DNA from: Allomyces macrogynus ATCC 38327 | Taxonomy: Eukaryota > Blastocladiomycota > Blastocladiomycetes > Blastocladiales > Blastocladiaceae | Assembly: GCA_000151295.1 (NCBI GenBank) | Contig: GG745332.1 | Location: forward strand, 175,671 to 239,670 | Direction of reading: 5' to 3' | DNA: 64,000 nucleotides | In this document: positions 1 to 11,867 of the stretch, in pieces | Layout of the letters: every line of letters begins with the position of its first letter | Numbering within the stretch: position 1 is the first letter of the stretch | The notes under the pieces: model-generated | What the model was told of the DNA's origin: nothing | The model's input: the letters and a program-made list of their open reading frames with translations, nothing else | The model's database searches: none | Program-made: the position numbers and the translations under genes

Positions 1-1554
1 CGAATGCTCGCGAGTTCACGCTGCAGCCGCTTGTGCTTATCGATGATGTTGGTGTGGATTGGGGACATGCGGTGGATTTCGGCCTGGTGGGAGAGAGGCC
101 AAGTGAGCGGCAGGGGAGGTGAGCAGGACGTCAAGAACCGAGAGTCCAGGGAAAATGAGCGTACCTCGGTTGCGAGCTGATTCACGTTACGAATTCTCTC
201 CTCGGCGTGTGCGTCGGTCTGATGAATTGCGTCCTTGTGCCGGCGCTCGATGCGTGCCACCTTGTCGCGAAACTTGGCCTTGGCCGACTCGAGTTCCTCG
301 CGAATCGCCTGCATTTGCGACTCGAGCGACTCGATGATTTTGTCGCTCTAACCCAATGATCCCTGGTCAGTCTTCAGCACCCACTCCGCTCATCTTAGCA
401 AAGCAGCCCATACCGTTTGGATCCGCAACTCCACCAAATACTCATCCAGCCCGGCAATCTCCCTGACCAACATATCGCGCCTCGCGACCCGCTCGCGCAT
501 CGCCTGAATCCCGACCACAATATCGGGCGCGTCCCCTAGACTCGGCACCGGCATCGCCTTTTGCTGCGCGGTACTTGTGGCCACCAAATCGGCGCCGCGC
601 CCCGCCGCGATCGGAACCACCGCCGTTGGCGCCGGTCTTTCGCCAGGGTGCACGACGGGGCCGTGCCGTGGCGGGAGCGCCGAGCGGACAGGTGACGACG
701 GGGTGGGAGGTCCGGGTGGGGTGGCCGGGGTGCGCGGCGGTGCCGTTGGCGGGGTCGGTGGCGGGTGGACCGATTCGGATGGGCGCCGTGGACGCATCGA
801 TGAAATGGCGGAGATGACGGTCACGGCGGCGCGGACGCGCGCGTTGGCCGTAGGGGTGCGGCCTGGGCCGGTCGCGGGGCCGGATCTGGCGGATGCGGTA
901 GCGGAAGTGCTGGAGCCAGGGTCATGGAGCGGGTCTGGGGTTGGGCGGGTCGCGAGCGCGTGCGACGGGTCGACGAACATGTACGCGCCATACGTGTACC
1001 CGAAGAGGTCGTCGTTGGTTCCGTCGATCGACTTGAGGTGCGTATGCTACGTCAGGACGCGTTAGATTGGGCTACTGAGCGGCAGGGCGGCGGAGGGCAA
1101 GAGCGAGCGTACTTGGCGCTTGCGGCTCAGGGCCGCTTTTTGATGGAGAATCTTGAGATCAATCGATCTGAACGGCGTCGTGGAGCGTGAGGACGAGGGT
1201 ACTGAACAAACAGGGCCATGGGAGCGGGGAAAAAAAAAGCGTACTGCTCCTTGCACCAGTTCCGGTAAAAAAGCACGGCTTGCGACTTTGACTCGACTCT
1301 GTTTGCCAACCAGCGCGTCCAGTTGCCCCGCGATCAGCATGCGACTGTCGACATTCACCACCGAGCAGATCCATATCCGTGCGTGCGTACTATACGGACT
1401 GCAGGCAGAGCATGAGCAGCTTGAGGTCGTCGTCGTTGAGCTTGACCTTGGCCGCCTTGCCGCCCTTCTTGCCGCCGCCCTTGCCCTTTTTCTTCTTGCC
1501 GCGACCGCCAGTGCCGCCGCCGGCGCCATTGGACTTCTTTTTCTTGCCGGCCAT
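1..1554 (-). CDS. Unrecognised coiled-coil protein, Lys/Gly-rich N-terminus, 3' end beyond the window
   Basis: Proposed start is the ATG at 1554. The first exon (to about 1391) encodes a Lys/Gly-rich stretch and then VKLNDDDLKLLMLCLQS; a GTACGC donor follows. Small middle exons between about 1113 and 1344 are uncertain. A large exon enters after the TAG at about 1048 and includes the open stretch 413-980, with a long Pro/Ala/Thr-rich linker and then a helical segment (MRERVARRDMLVREI). An intron (about 350-412) leads to a strongly heptad-like, charged coiled coil (SDKIIESLESQMQAIREEL), then an intron of about 65 nt near 100-164 and a last visible exon running off the left edge. I recognise no family. 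It could be an axonemal or centrosomal coiled-coil protein, but only the helix pattern supports that. The first exon might also be a separate small gene. Confidence 0.45.
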
Positions 1555-1811
1555 GGTGCTGTTACATTACTGCGCCGAGTCCCGCGCGCTGGATGGGGCG
1601 TGAATGGGTCGCAATTGATGATTGGAGCAGCAGCAGTCGAGCTGGAGAGCAAGAATACGGCGTGATAAAATGTGGTTTGTCAGATCACAACTCGTGGCGA
1701 ATGGTCGTCCCTTCCACCATCAACTAAAAATCACCTTGAGCAGCTCGCGCGCGCTGATCCTCCTCCATTTCTCACGCACCACACCGTCCGCGACGCTGCG
1801 ACCTGCTGCAA

Positions 1812-3218
1812 ATGATCCGCTCAGCATTACGCCTGCCGCTCGTCGGCGCCGCCCGGGCCGCCGCACGCCAACGCGCCGCCCTCGCAACCGTCTCCAGCAA
1901 TCCGCTGTCCCTGCCCGCGACCCAAATCACCAAGCTGCGCAACGGTCTGACCGTGGCCACTGAGACGAACCCGCAACTCGAGACGGCGACCGTGGGTGTC
2001 TGGATCGACTCGGGCTCGCGCGCCGAGACGCTCAAGAACAATGGCGTCGCACACTTTCTCGAGCACATTTCCTTCAAGGGCACGCAGCACCGCACGCAAG
2101 TCGACCTGGAACTGGAAATTGAGAACATGGGCGGCCACTTGAACGCGTACACCTCGCGCGAACATACCGTCTACTACGCTCGCCTGTTTGCGCAGGACGT
2201 GCCGCGCGGGGTCGAGATCTTGGGCGACATCCTGCAAAACTCGAAACTCGATACGGGCGCAATCGACCGCGAGCGCGCCGTGATTCTGCGCGAGGCCGAT
2301 GAAGTCGACAAGCAAATGGAGGAAGTCGTGTTTGACCAATTACACGCGGCGGCTTTCCCGGACAACTCGCTCGGGTTCACGATCCTGGGACCGAGGGATA
2401 ACATTCGGTCCCTGCAGCGCGCCGATCTCGCCGAATACATTCGCACCAACTACACGGCCGACCGCATGTTCATTGTCGGTGCCGGGAAAGTGGACCATGC
2501 CCAGTTGTGCGCGCTCGCCGAACAGCATTTCGGCACCTTGCCGCCGGGCACGGGGCGGCCGCATTTCCCGACGCCGCAGTTCACGGGCGCCGACGTGCGT
2601 TTGCGCGAGGACAATATGCGCACGGCGCACGTGGCGATCGCCGTGCGTGGGTGCGGGTGGCGGTCAAAGGACCACTGGCCGCTGCTCGTCGCGTCGTCGA
2701 TGATCGGGTCCTGGGACCGCGCCGCCGGAAACGCGTTCCCGTCGTCGAGCCTCGCGCGGTACGTCGCGGGCCAGGCGGATCTCGCCAACTCGTTCCTGTC
2801 GTTCAACACGACCTATTCGGATATGGGCCTGTGGGGTACCTACTTGACGTCGGATAACCGCGAGAAGTTGAGCGACCTCGTTCGGGTCACGCTGCGCGAG
2901 TGGGCAAGGCTCGCGACCGACCCAACGGTCGAGGAGGTGGAGCAGGCCAAATTGCAGCTCAAGACGTCGTTGCTGCTCGCTCTCGATGGCACGTCGCCCG
3001 TTGCCGAAGAGATTGGTCGCCAGATGCTCGTGTTTGGCACGCGGCATTCGATTGCCGAGATTGCCGCGCAGGTGGATGCGGTGACGATTGACGATGTCGT
3101 GCGCGTCGCGCGCGAATACGTGTTTGATCGCGACCTGGCCATCGTGTCGGTCGGGCCCATCGAGGCTGTCCCGCAGTACGACGAGATTCGGTCGGCGGCG
3201 CGATCGCTCGGGTTGTGA
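1812..3218 (+). CDS. MAS1: Mitochondrial processing peptidase beta subunit
   Basis: Intact single-exon gene of 468 residues, the usual size for MPP-beta. The protein cleaves presequences from imported precursors in the mitochondrial matrix, as a heterodimer with MPP-alpha. The inverted zinc motif HxxEH of M16 peptidases is seen as HFLEH at residues 81-85, inside the typical VGVWIDSGSR...HFLEHISFKGT block, followed by ENMGGHLNAYTSREHT. The distal glutamate ligand is probably in the ILREADEVDKQMEEVV helix. Residues 1-30 are rich in Arg/Ala and lack acids, as expected for a matrix-targeting presequence. The C-terminal M16 half (residues about 260-450) is present. Presence of the HxxEH motif argues for the catalytic beta subunit rather than alpha or a cytochrome bc1 core protein that has lost it. 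Confidence 0.95.
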   Translation: MIRSALRLPLVGAARAAARQRAALATVSSNPLSLPATQITKLRNGLTVATETNPQLETATVGVWIDSGSRAETLKNNGVAHFLEHISFKGTQHRTQVDLELEIENMGGHLNAYTSREHTVYYARLFAQDVPRGVEILGDILQNSKLDTGAIDRERAVILREADEVDKQMEEVVFDQLHAAAFPDNSLGFTILGPRDNIRSLQRADLAEYIRTNYTADRMFIVGAGKVDHAQLCALAEQHFGTLPPGTGRPHFPTPQFTGADVRLREDNMRTAHVAIAVRGCGWRSKDHWPLLVASSMIGSWDRAAGNAFPSSSLARYVAGQADLANSFLSFNTTYSDMGLWGTYLTSDNREKLSDLVRVTLREWARLATDPTVEEVEQAKLQLKTSLLLALDGTSPVAEEIGRQMLVFGTRHSIAEIAAQVDAVTIDDVVRVAREYVFDRDLAIVSVGPIEAVPQYDEIRSAARSLGL

Positions 3219-3597
3219 TTGGTTTGTTCATACAGCAGCAAGTTGCAGATATGCATTGATGCTGTAGCCACAATCTTTTTTCACCTTGGAGATTCACGGA
3301 TCTGCCGCGCTCAGCGCGCTGGGAACAAAGCGAGAGGAGCCCATCAACTGTTTTATAATCGCCATTGCTCTACGAAACGGTCACAGCAAGTCGAGCACAA
3401 GAACGGCGCCATTTTCCGCATCAAGCGAGGCCACGGTGCCGTCCGGCCCCTGCGCACGACGAGGACATCCCGATGCCCTCACCAATGCGCTGCGACTATG
3501 GCCACGCAAACAAGTGTCGGGAATGGCAAACCATAAACCACAAACCAAGAAAAAACAGAAAAGAGACGAACAGGCACGGCAGGCACCAGGCCCACGC
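3219..3597. other. Convergent intergenic gap between MAS1 and VTS1
   Basis: Only 3' flanks of two converging genes are expected here. Overlapping open frames exist on both strands but have no recognisable domain, and I see no RNA gene or repeat. Confidence 0.5.
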
Positions 3598-5540
3598 TTA
3601 CTCGCTCGGCTTGTCCTCATTCACCTCGTTACCGTTCCCTTCCTCGACGACCTCGTCCCCATTTTGCCCCACGCTCTTCCCCTCCTCCACCACCTCAACC
3701 GGCGCATTCCCCTTCTCCATCTCCTCCCGCACGAGTGCGAACACCTTCAAGAACTTGGACCGCGCACCCTGCGCCGACACCCCGACCGCCTCGAGCCCGT
3801 CCTCATCCATGGCCACCAAAGTCCGCCAATGCACGTGTTCCAGCTGCGGCGTGTACTTGTGCAGCCGCAAACTGCGCAACCACGCCGGCATATCCTCGAG
3901 CAACGCGAAATCAATATGGTCCGGCAACTTGCCCTTGTCGGCGGCCGACGTCGGTGAAAGCGGCGGCGGCGGAATCCCACTTCCGGGGCGCGGGCTCGCG
4001 ACGCCCGCGGGACGACTGGGCGTGCCGCCGTACGACGGGTGCCGCCGGTGATGGTAGTGGGCGTTGTACCCCGACGGCGTGCGCCGGTGGCCGTGCGCGG
4101 ACTGCGGCCGCGTGTACCCGCTGTTACCAGCATGAATCGCGTAGGACGCCGGCGCGTGAGGGAGGAATGCCGGCGACGGGGGACCGCCCGACCCGAAGCG
4201 GACGTGGGTGCGAGTCGCGGGGACCCCGCGGGGGACGCGGCCGCAGAGTACCCCGCCGCTGCTGCGCCGGGGAACGCGGCCGCGAGGTTGTACCGGTACA
4301 TGGCCGCGAATTGCGCCTGCATCTGCGCCTGCTGTTGCGCGAGCTGGTGCTGCATCTGCGCGGCCTGCGCAGCCTGGGCGGCCTGCGCTTGCGGCGCTGC
4401 ATAGTACGCGCCCGTCGCGAGCGCCGACGGCGGCGGCGGGAGTGGCGACGCGGCACGGCCGATCGGAGACACGGGGCGGGACACGGCACTCGCACCGCGC
4501 GTCGGCGGGCGCGGGAGCGGGCTCGCGCTGCGATCACCGACGGGTGCGGGTGTGGGGACCGACCACGGGTCGTGTACGGCGGCCATGGCTGCGCCGGCGG
4601 CGAGCGCTGATCCGGTACGCGGCGGCGGATAAAGGGTCGGTGCGCCCGTCGGGTCGTGGATGTGCAGGGTAGCGTCAAAGTCGCGCGCGAGCCGGTCGAG
4701 CGCGGAGGTCCCGCCGCCGCGCGCGCCGTGCGGGACGTTGGGCGAGACGGTGGAGGACGCTGGGAGCGACGTGGCGGTGCGTGCGGCCATGGCGGCGGCA
4801 GCGGCGGCGGTGGCCGCACGTTGGTGCGCGTGCTGCACTTGCATCAATTTGTCGTGCAGCGCATCGTTCGACAGGCTTGATGCGGTCGCGGACAGGTCAG
4901 ATTCGGTGAACATCGAGGTCGGCCGCGATCCGTCGCCTAGAGCAGGTAAATCAGAGCGCGTGAGCAATCATCCTCCAAATCCTGTCATCAAAGAACCAAA
5001 CGTACCACGCTCCGACGCCATCGGGGAAAACAGCACGCTCTGCGGGTCCATCCGTCTCGCCATCTGCTGCAACACCCCGAGGAAAAACCGAATCTGCGCG
5101 GGCGAGACGTACTGCAACAGCGTATACAGCGCCGTTGCGCGCTCCATGTCGGACAGCACGCGGAACCAGTCCTCGATCGCCATCAGTTCCTCGCGAAACG
5201 CCGCGTCCAGGACACCCACATGCCGCATCTCATCCAACGCATCGAGTTGCCGCGCATAAGCGTCGACAAGCTGCGCGTCACGCGCATAATAGGAACTGGC
5301 CGCGCCGGCGCTCAGAACTGACGCGGAGCTGCTGCCGCCAGGTGCGGGGAGACCCATCCCGAGACCGAGCGCGCTCGCATACCCGGACCCAGACCCGCCG
5401 AGGTCGGATGTGGCGGTAGACCGCGGGCGGGCCGCGGCCTGCGGGCTGCCGGGACCCGCGGAGCCGAAAGCCGTGGGCGCGGTAGTGCCTGCGGCGGCGC
5501 CGGTCGCCGTCGAGGCGCTCGAGTAGCGGAAGTTGGGCAT
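3598..5540 (-). CDS. VTS1: Vts1/Smaug-family SAM-domain RNA-binding protein
   Basis: The N-terminal exon (5540-5006) carries the Vts1 conserved region: a helical block with DWFRVLSDMERATALYTLLQ and IRFFLGVLQQMARRMDPQS. An intron at 4937-5005 (GTACGT...CTCTAG) joins it to a long Ala/Gln/Pro-rich linker. The C-terminus is a SAM domain (MPAWLRSLRLHKYTPQLEHVHW, then DEDGLEAVGVSAQGARSKFLKVF), which in Vts1/Smaug binds stem-loop Smaug recognition elements in mRNA and recruits deadenylation. Linker and SAM domain lie in different frames. An intron at 4121-4251 (GTACTC...AACAG, 131 nt) restores phase exactly, so a frameshift is not needed, though the junction is predicted only. A Glu/Val-rich acidic tail follows the SAM domain. 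Confidence 0.88.
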
Positions 5541-6994
5541 CGCGCGGTCGGTGCGGTCGAGTCGGGGCTTGGCGGTGCGCAGCGGCCGAGAAAGTCAATT
5601 CGGGCTCGTGGGCGGCGCTCGAGCTTGGTGCACGGTCGCGGGGAAGTGTCGAGACGAGTGCCTCGCCGAGCGTCGACCAGGACGGCGCGATCGGTGCGGG
5701 GAGAGAGAGAGAGAGCTTGGCGCGCGAGAACGACGACTTGACGACGATCAAGTCGAACGAGCCGGTGTGGTGCGGGGGGCAGGCCAGCCGATCACTTGCG
5801 TGCTGCTTGTTGAAAAGTCGGAAGACTGGCAGGACGAAGGAGAGAGAATGGAGAGCGGATCGGCGAGGGGAAAGTGGTCAGGAAACGGACGGCCAAAACT
5901 GACAGGTTGGACACGGCAAGAGAAGGAAGGCCCCACAGCAAAAGCCAGGCACACGGTGTTCTCGTTGCCATGAACAACGGCCGCAGCAAACCTGCTCAAC
6001 CTGCAACAAAAACGCAAAACAACCTGCCGCAGAGCAGCAAAACGCACCGGTTTCGCTTTCGCCTTCTGGCGAGACACGCGATTCGCTCCTGTTCCAGACG
6101 GTTTCTCGCCGTGAACCGTGAACTGCTGGCGATGGCGTTGGGGTCGACGACGACGTTGATTGAGTTGACGCGTGTACTTTTGCCTGGGCAAGACAAGCGG
6201 CGCTCCACCGTGCGCCGAGTTATAATGCGACGGCGTGGTGACCCGGCGTTCGTGACGTCGAGTTGCGACAGCGGCACGAGCGAGTATCAAGGATCGGATC
6301 GGTCGAGAAAGCCGGTGCTGGAAGTCGCCTTGATGACGGAAATGGCGGGCAGGGAGCTGGGGTGGATTCGCGTGCAACGGGTCGGGCGCGATGGGAGCAG
6401 CACCGCGAGCACGAGCCCAAAGGAAAGTCGGCAGCGTCTACGAGTCTAAGTTGGCGTGCACCAGCGGATGCTTGCAGGAAGAGAGAGGACGGAGTCGTGC
6501 GGGAGAGGGCGACGCGACGACGACGTTGGCGTTGCCGGCGTTGGCTTTTCTTTCGGTTGGCGAAAGCCGAGGCATCATCCAAAGCAAGGCGACGCGGGGG
6601 GGGTGGGGTGTGACCGCGTTTATCATTTCTCATTTCGGCCTTGCCTGACTTGGTCAATCTACTCGCCATGCAGCCGCTCCCCATGATCCAACCCGAGTCT
6701 GCCCTCAATCCGTTCCGCAGTAACTGGCCAACGCAAGAAAGCACTACGAACTAGTTTTCATTTACAACGAAACGCGGCCGCGGGCCCACCTGCACCTCCT
6801 CGCTCACAGCCTGCTACTCAACTATGTGCGAACGCTCCCGCCCGCCCGCCCGCCCGCTCCACCGGACCCGCGCGCCCCTCCGTCTCGCGCACGAGCCCCT
6901 TCAAACCGCATGCAAGTCACGCAACACCGGCCTCCTCCTCTCCCTCCGCCACCATCAAAGAACGGTTTTCCCCTCCCTCCACACCTCTCGCTTC
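5541..6994. other. Intergenic region upstream of VTS1, no gene seen
   Basis: About 1.45 kb between VTS1 and the end of the MAP kinase gene. Open frames on both strands have no domain signature. It presumably holds the VTS1 promoter and the 3' region of SLT2. A CT-rich tract occurs near 6840-6960. Confidence 0.5.
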
Positions 6995-8628
<1,634 letters not shown>

Positions 8629-9498
8629 CGTCTGTCACTGCAAAACCAAACACGAGAAAACGCGTCAGCGCGCACTTGATCCGTAGCGAACGCATGTTGT
8701 GCAAGAGGTCGTACACCTACCAGTCGGTCGGCGAGCGTGCAGTCCAGGGCGAAGAAGGGTCGTTGGGCGGCGACAAGCCGTTCGGTTCGAGCACAGGGTG
8801 ATCAGGCGCTGGCGCAGCGGTGTTGGCGTTGGTGCTTGGTGCAGCGGTTGCAGCTTGGGAGAGAGCGCGAGAGAAAGAGCACGAGGCGGAGCACGCGTTC
8901 GAGGAGAACGGTTCTTGAGGACGAAGAGGAGAGGGAGGAGCGGATCGCGCGCGTGTCGTTCGAGGGCGGCGGGCGGGCGGCGGCGGAGGGCAGAGCAGAG
9001 CACGAAACGAGCCCTTCAAAAAACCAATCAAGCACAGCCCAGAGTGCGGCGCATCAGCGCGCTCTCTTGGTTTTTGTTCGGTCGGGAAAACAAAAGTCAT
9101 GACCCTGTTGTTGTGAAAGGGCGCAAAAAACAAGACGAGAGACGCGCATCCGTGGCGCGCATGAGGCACACGTGCTCCAAGATAATATATAGAAATGAAA
9201 TTTGCTCGGCTTTGCTCTTGTCTTGGCACTTGGCAGTTCGCTGTTCTCACGTTCGCAAGTTTGCATCGCAGCGATTCCGCGGCCAGCACATCCAGGAAAG
9301 CGCGCGGTTCGTGAGGGTTCGGGAAGGTGAAGCAATGGATGCGCGAATCGCTGCCGAGCGCGTGGTCTTGGTCTTGTCCAATGATCATGTTGAGACCGCC
9401 CGAGAAGAACTGACGAACGAAACGCAAACGAGACCTGATCCGAGTGCCAACGAAAACGAAACATGGAGCAAAGCTTCGGATGTATTATCCCAAGACAC
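8629..9498. other. Intergenic region between SLT2 and RPL26
   Basis: About 870 bp holding the SLT2 5' flank and the RPL26 3' flank. An AT-rich patch (ataatatata, near 9181) stands out from the GC-rich surroundings. No coding region was recognised. Confidence 0.45.
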
Positions 9499-9995
9499 TT
9501 AGGCCGTGGCGGCGGCCGGGCGAGCCTTGCGCTCCAAGATAGCCTTGCGGTCCTTGTCCAAGTGCACCTTCTCAATGACCACGTTCGACGGGTGGATGCC
9601 GACCGGGATCGACGTGCCGTTGACCTTGTCGCGCGTGACACGCTCGACGTGGATCACGTACTTCTTGCGGTAGACCTGGACAACCTTGCCCTCGCGGCCC
9701 TTGAACGTGCCACGGACGATCTTGACCTCGTCATCCTTGCGGATCGGGAGCGAGCGGACCTGGATTTGATCAAACGAGGACATCCCGGGTCAGTCACTCA
9801 ACACGGACGCGACACCAAACCAAACTCGCGACGCGCATACAATCGAACAGCGACGAGAATCAGAGAAAACATACGTTGTACTTCTCACGCAGCTCCTTCG
9901 AGAGGGGAGCCGACATGATGACGCGGCGCACATGCGACGGCGCCGTGAAGTGGGCCTTGCGGCTCTTGCGGCGCGACGAGGAGACGTCTATTGTT
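9499..9995 (-). CDS. RPL26: 60S ribosomal protein L26 (uL24), first exon not resolved
   Basis: The last exon (about 9745-9499) encodes [17 protein letters not shown] and ends [11 protein letters not shown]. It contains the KOW motif ([20 protein letters not shown]). It joins, after a GTATGT intron, to an upstream exon at about 9872-9995 encoding [19 protein letters not shown] and [14 protein letters not shown], which matches the eukaryotic L26 N-terminus. The usual initial Met-Lys-Phe-Asn must lie on a tiny first exon further upstream, which I could not place with the correct phase; ATGs at about 10222 and 10199 were considered. uL24 sits by the peptide exit tunnel of the large ribosomal subunit. 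The C-terminal tail is shorter than in animals. Confidence 0.93.
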
Positions 9996-10763
9996 CATCC
10001 CCTGGTTAGGGCGGTCGCACTCCAGAAAAGGAAGTGGCCGGACGTCTCCCTGGACCCGACTCAGACGCAAACGCCCCGAAGCGCCAGGAACACCGACCAC
10101 CGCCCGCCCACGCAGATTCGGCCCAGCAAACGACCACCATGACCATGACCACGCCGTAAAAAATGACAAACGACATGGACCGCACAAACTACGTTCATGA
10201 CCGCCCTTCCGCCGTCGCCATTTTGACCCCGCGACAAACTGGCAAATATCGGCCTCTAGAGCACAAAATTTGACCAGAATGCACGCCAGGTGCAAAACGC
10301 CGACAAAATGGCAGAGGTTCCCGCGGGAAGAAGGGTCAAGAACGGCAGTTCGCGGGGTTGGTCACGACGGTCCATCCGTTGGATCCGATGCGCAGCCGAG
10401 CGCTACACGGAGGGCGAGGCGGCGGGTCGCCCGGCGTTTGAGCGCTGCGCTGGTCGTGGCGGTCCAGGGTCCATCGTCGGGGCTGGTTGGCGTGCAAGCG
10501 AACGATTCGTGCGTTACTGACCCTTGCTGAACTTCATGGTGTCGGTCGAGGGGGTAGTGCTCCGTTCTGAGAAGGAGATGACTGAGAAGGGGAGAACGAA
10601 GCGACGGCGAGACCACATTTGCATGTCTTGAAAAGTGTCACCTGAGCTTACGTACAGAATAAAACTGAGCCACGCTTTGATCACTTCACGATTTGGGAGG
10701 CTGGGCGACTTGATTGCTGCCTTGCCAGGGCAAACCGCGTCCAACCATTGTGATCCCTCCGTC
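9996..10763. other. Divergent promoter region of RPL26 and the Bmt6-like gene
   Basis: Probably holds the missing first exon of RPL26 and both 5' flanks. A pyrimidine/purine-skewed stretch around 10200-10330 could be ribosomal-protein promoter sequence, but I recognise no defined element. Confidence 0.4.
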
Positions 10764-11867
10764 ATGCCGCAAGGACGCCCAGCAACAGCAACAGCGACAT
10801 CAAGGCCAAGGACGGCCGGCCGCGCCGGAACAAGCAGTACCAGTCGAACCGGATCTGCTCGCTCCAGCATATCAACGACTGCAGCCATTTCTTCTGTTTC
10901 AACCGGCAATGCCGACACCCAATACGAGCCCGACCTCGAACCTATCAAGAAGCTCGTCGTCCACCAGCTCGCGCTCGACTTGCTCGCCCAGGCGTTCTCC
11001 GCCGACCTCCGCGACCCGCAATTCCATGCCAAGTTGCAGCACATCAAGGGCCTGTTTTACGAGCGCCAGTTTCTCGAAATCTTCAATGGCGACCCGACGC
11101 TGCTGCCCATTTACTCGGCGCGGTACATTCCGTACCGCACGCTCGCCTACCTCGAGCTGATCCACCGCGTCGCGCCGCTGCGTTCGGCCATTGTCGACGC
11201 GCCGAGGCCGCACGCCGTCTTGCTTGGGGGTGGTGCTGGGTCCGAGCTCGCGGCGATTCTCCACTCGCGCACGCAGTACGAAAGCGATCACGGCAAGAGC
11301 CCACAGCGACACTTGACGGTCACGACCGTCGACATTGGCGACTACACGTCGGTGCTTTCGCGCATCGAGACGGCGTTTGCACCCACTCCTTCGACCACCT
11401 ACAAATCCTCGTTCTCCGTTGGCAACCTGCTCGACTCGACGTTCCCGCTCCCCGTCGGCGACGCGACCGTCGTGACGCTCTTCTTCACGCTCAACGAGCT
11501 GTTTGCGCAGTCGAAAGCCGGTGCCATGGCGTTCTTGCAACGATTGATTGCGGCCCTCCCGCGCGACGCGATTTTGGTCGTGGCCGACTCGGCCGGGTCA
11601 TTTTCGGATCTGACGATTGGGTCGCGCGAATACAAGATCACGGTCTTGCTCGACATGATGCGCGGGTTGCGGCGTGTTGCGGGCGCCGATTCGCTGTGGT
11701 TCCGGTTCATCCCGGAGCTGCGGTACCCGCATAAGCTTGAGAACATGCGCTACTTTTGGCGCGTGTATGCGGTGGACCAGACGATTGCGTCGGTGGAGGC
11801 TAAGAAGAGCCCGGTGATGGCTGGCGCGGGTGAAGTCAGTGGAGAAGGAGCAGAAAGGAGAGGATAA
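10764..11867 (+). CDS. BMT6: 25S rRNA (uridine-N3) methyltransferase, Bmt6-like
   Basis: The first ATG in the frame is at 10764, giving about 367 residues; the open frame continues upstream only from a GTG. The N-terminal 50 residues are Ser/Thr/Ala-rich. They are followed by a helical region (LVVHQLALDLLAQAF, HIKGLFYERQFLEIFN, RYIPYRTLAYLELIHRV) and a SAM-binding motif I, VLLGGGAGSELAAIL, then VTTVDIGDYTSVLSRIE. This order matches the fungal Methyltransf_34 family that includes yeast Bmt6, which makes m3U in 25S rRNA in the nucleolus. The C-terminus has FRFIPELRYPHKLENMRYFWRVY. Bmt5 is less likely because it has a different fold signature. Assignment is from motif pattern only. Confidence 0.8.
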   Translation: MPQGRPATATATSRPRTAGRAGTSSTSRTGSARSSISTTAAISSVSTGNADTQYEPDLEPIKKLVVHQLALDLLAQAFSADLRDPQFHAKLQHIKGLFYERQFLEIFNGDPTLLPIYSARYIPYRTLAYLELIHRVAPLRSAIVDAPRPHAVLLGGGAGSELAAILHSRTQYESDHGKSPQRHLTVTTVDIGDYTSVLSRIETAFAPTPSTTYKSSFSVGNLLDSTFPLPVGDATVVTLFFTLNELFAQSKAGAMAFLQRLIAALPRDAILVVADSAGSFSDLTIGSREYKITVLLDMMRGLRRVAGADSLWFRFIPELRYPHKLENMRYFWRVYAVDQTIASVEAKKSPVMAGAGEVSGEGAERRG

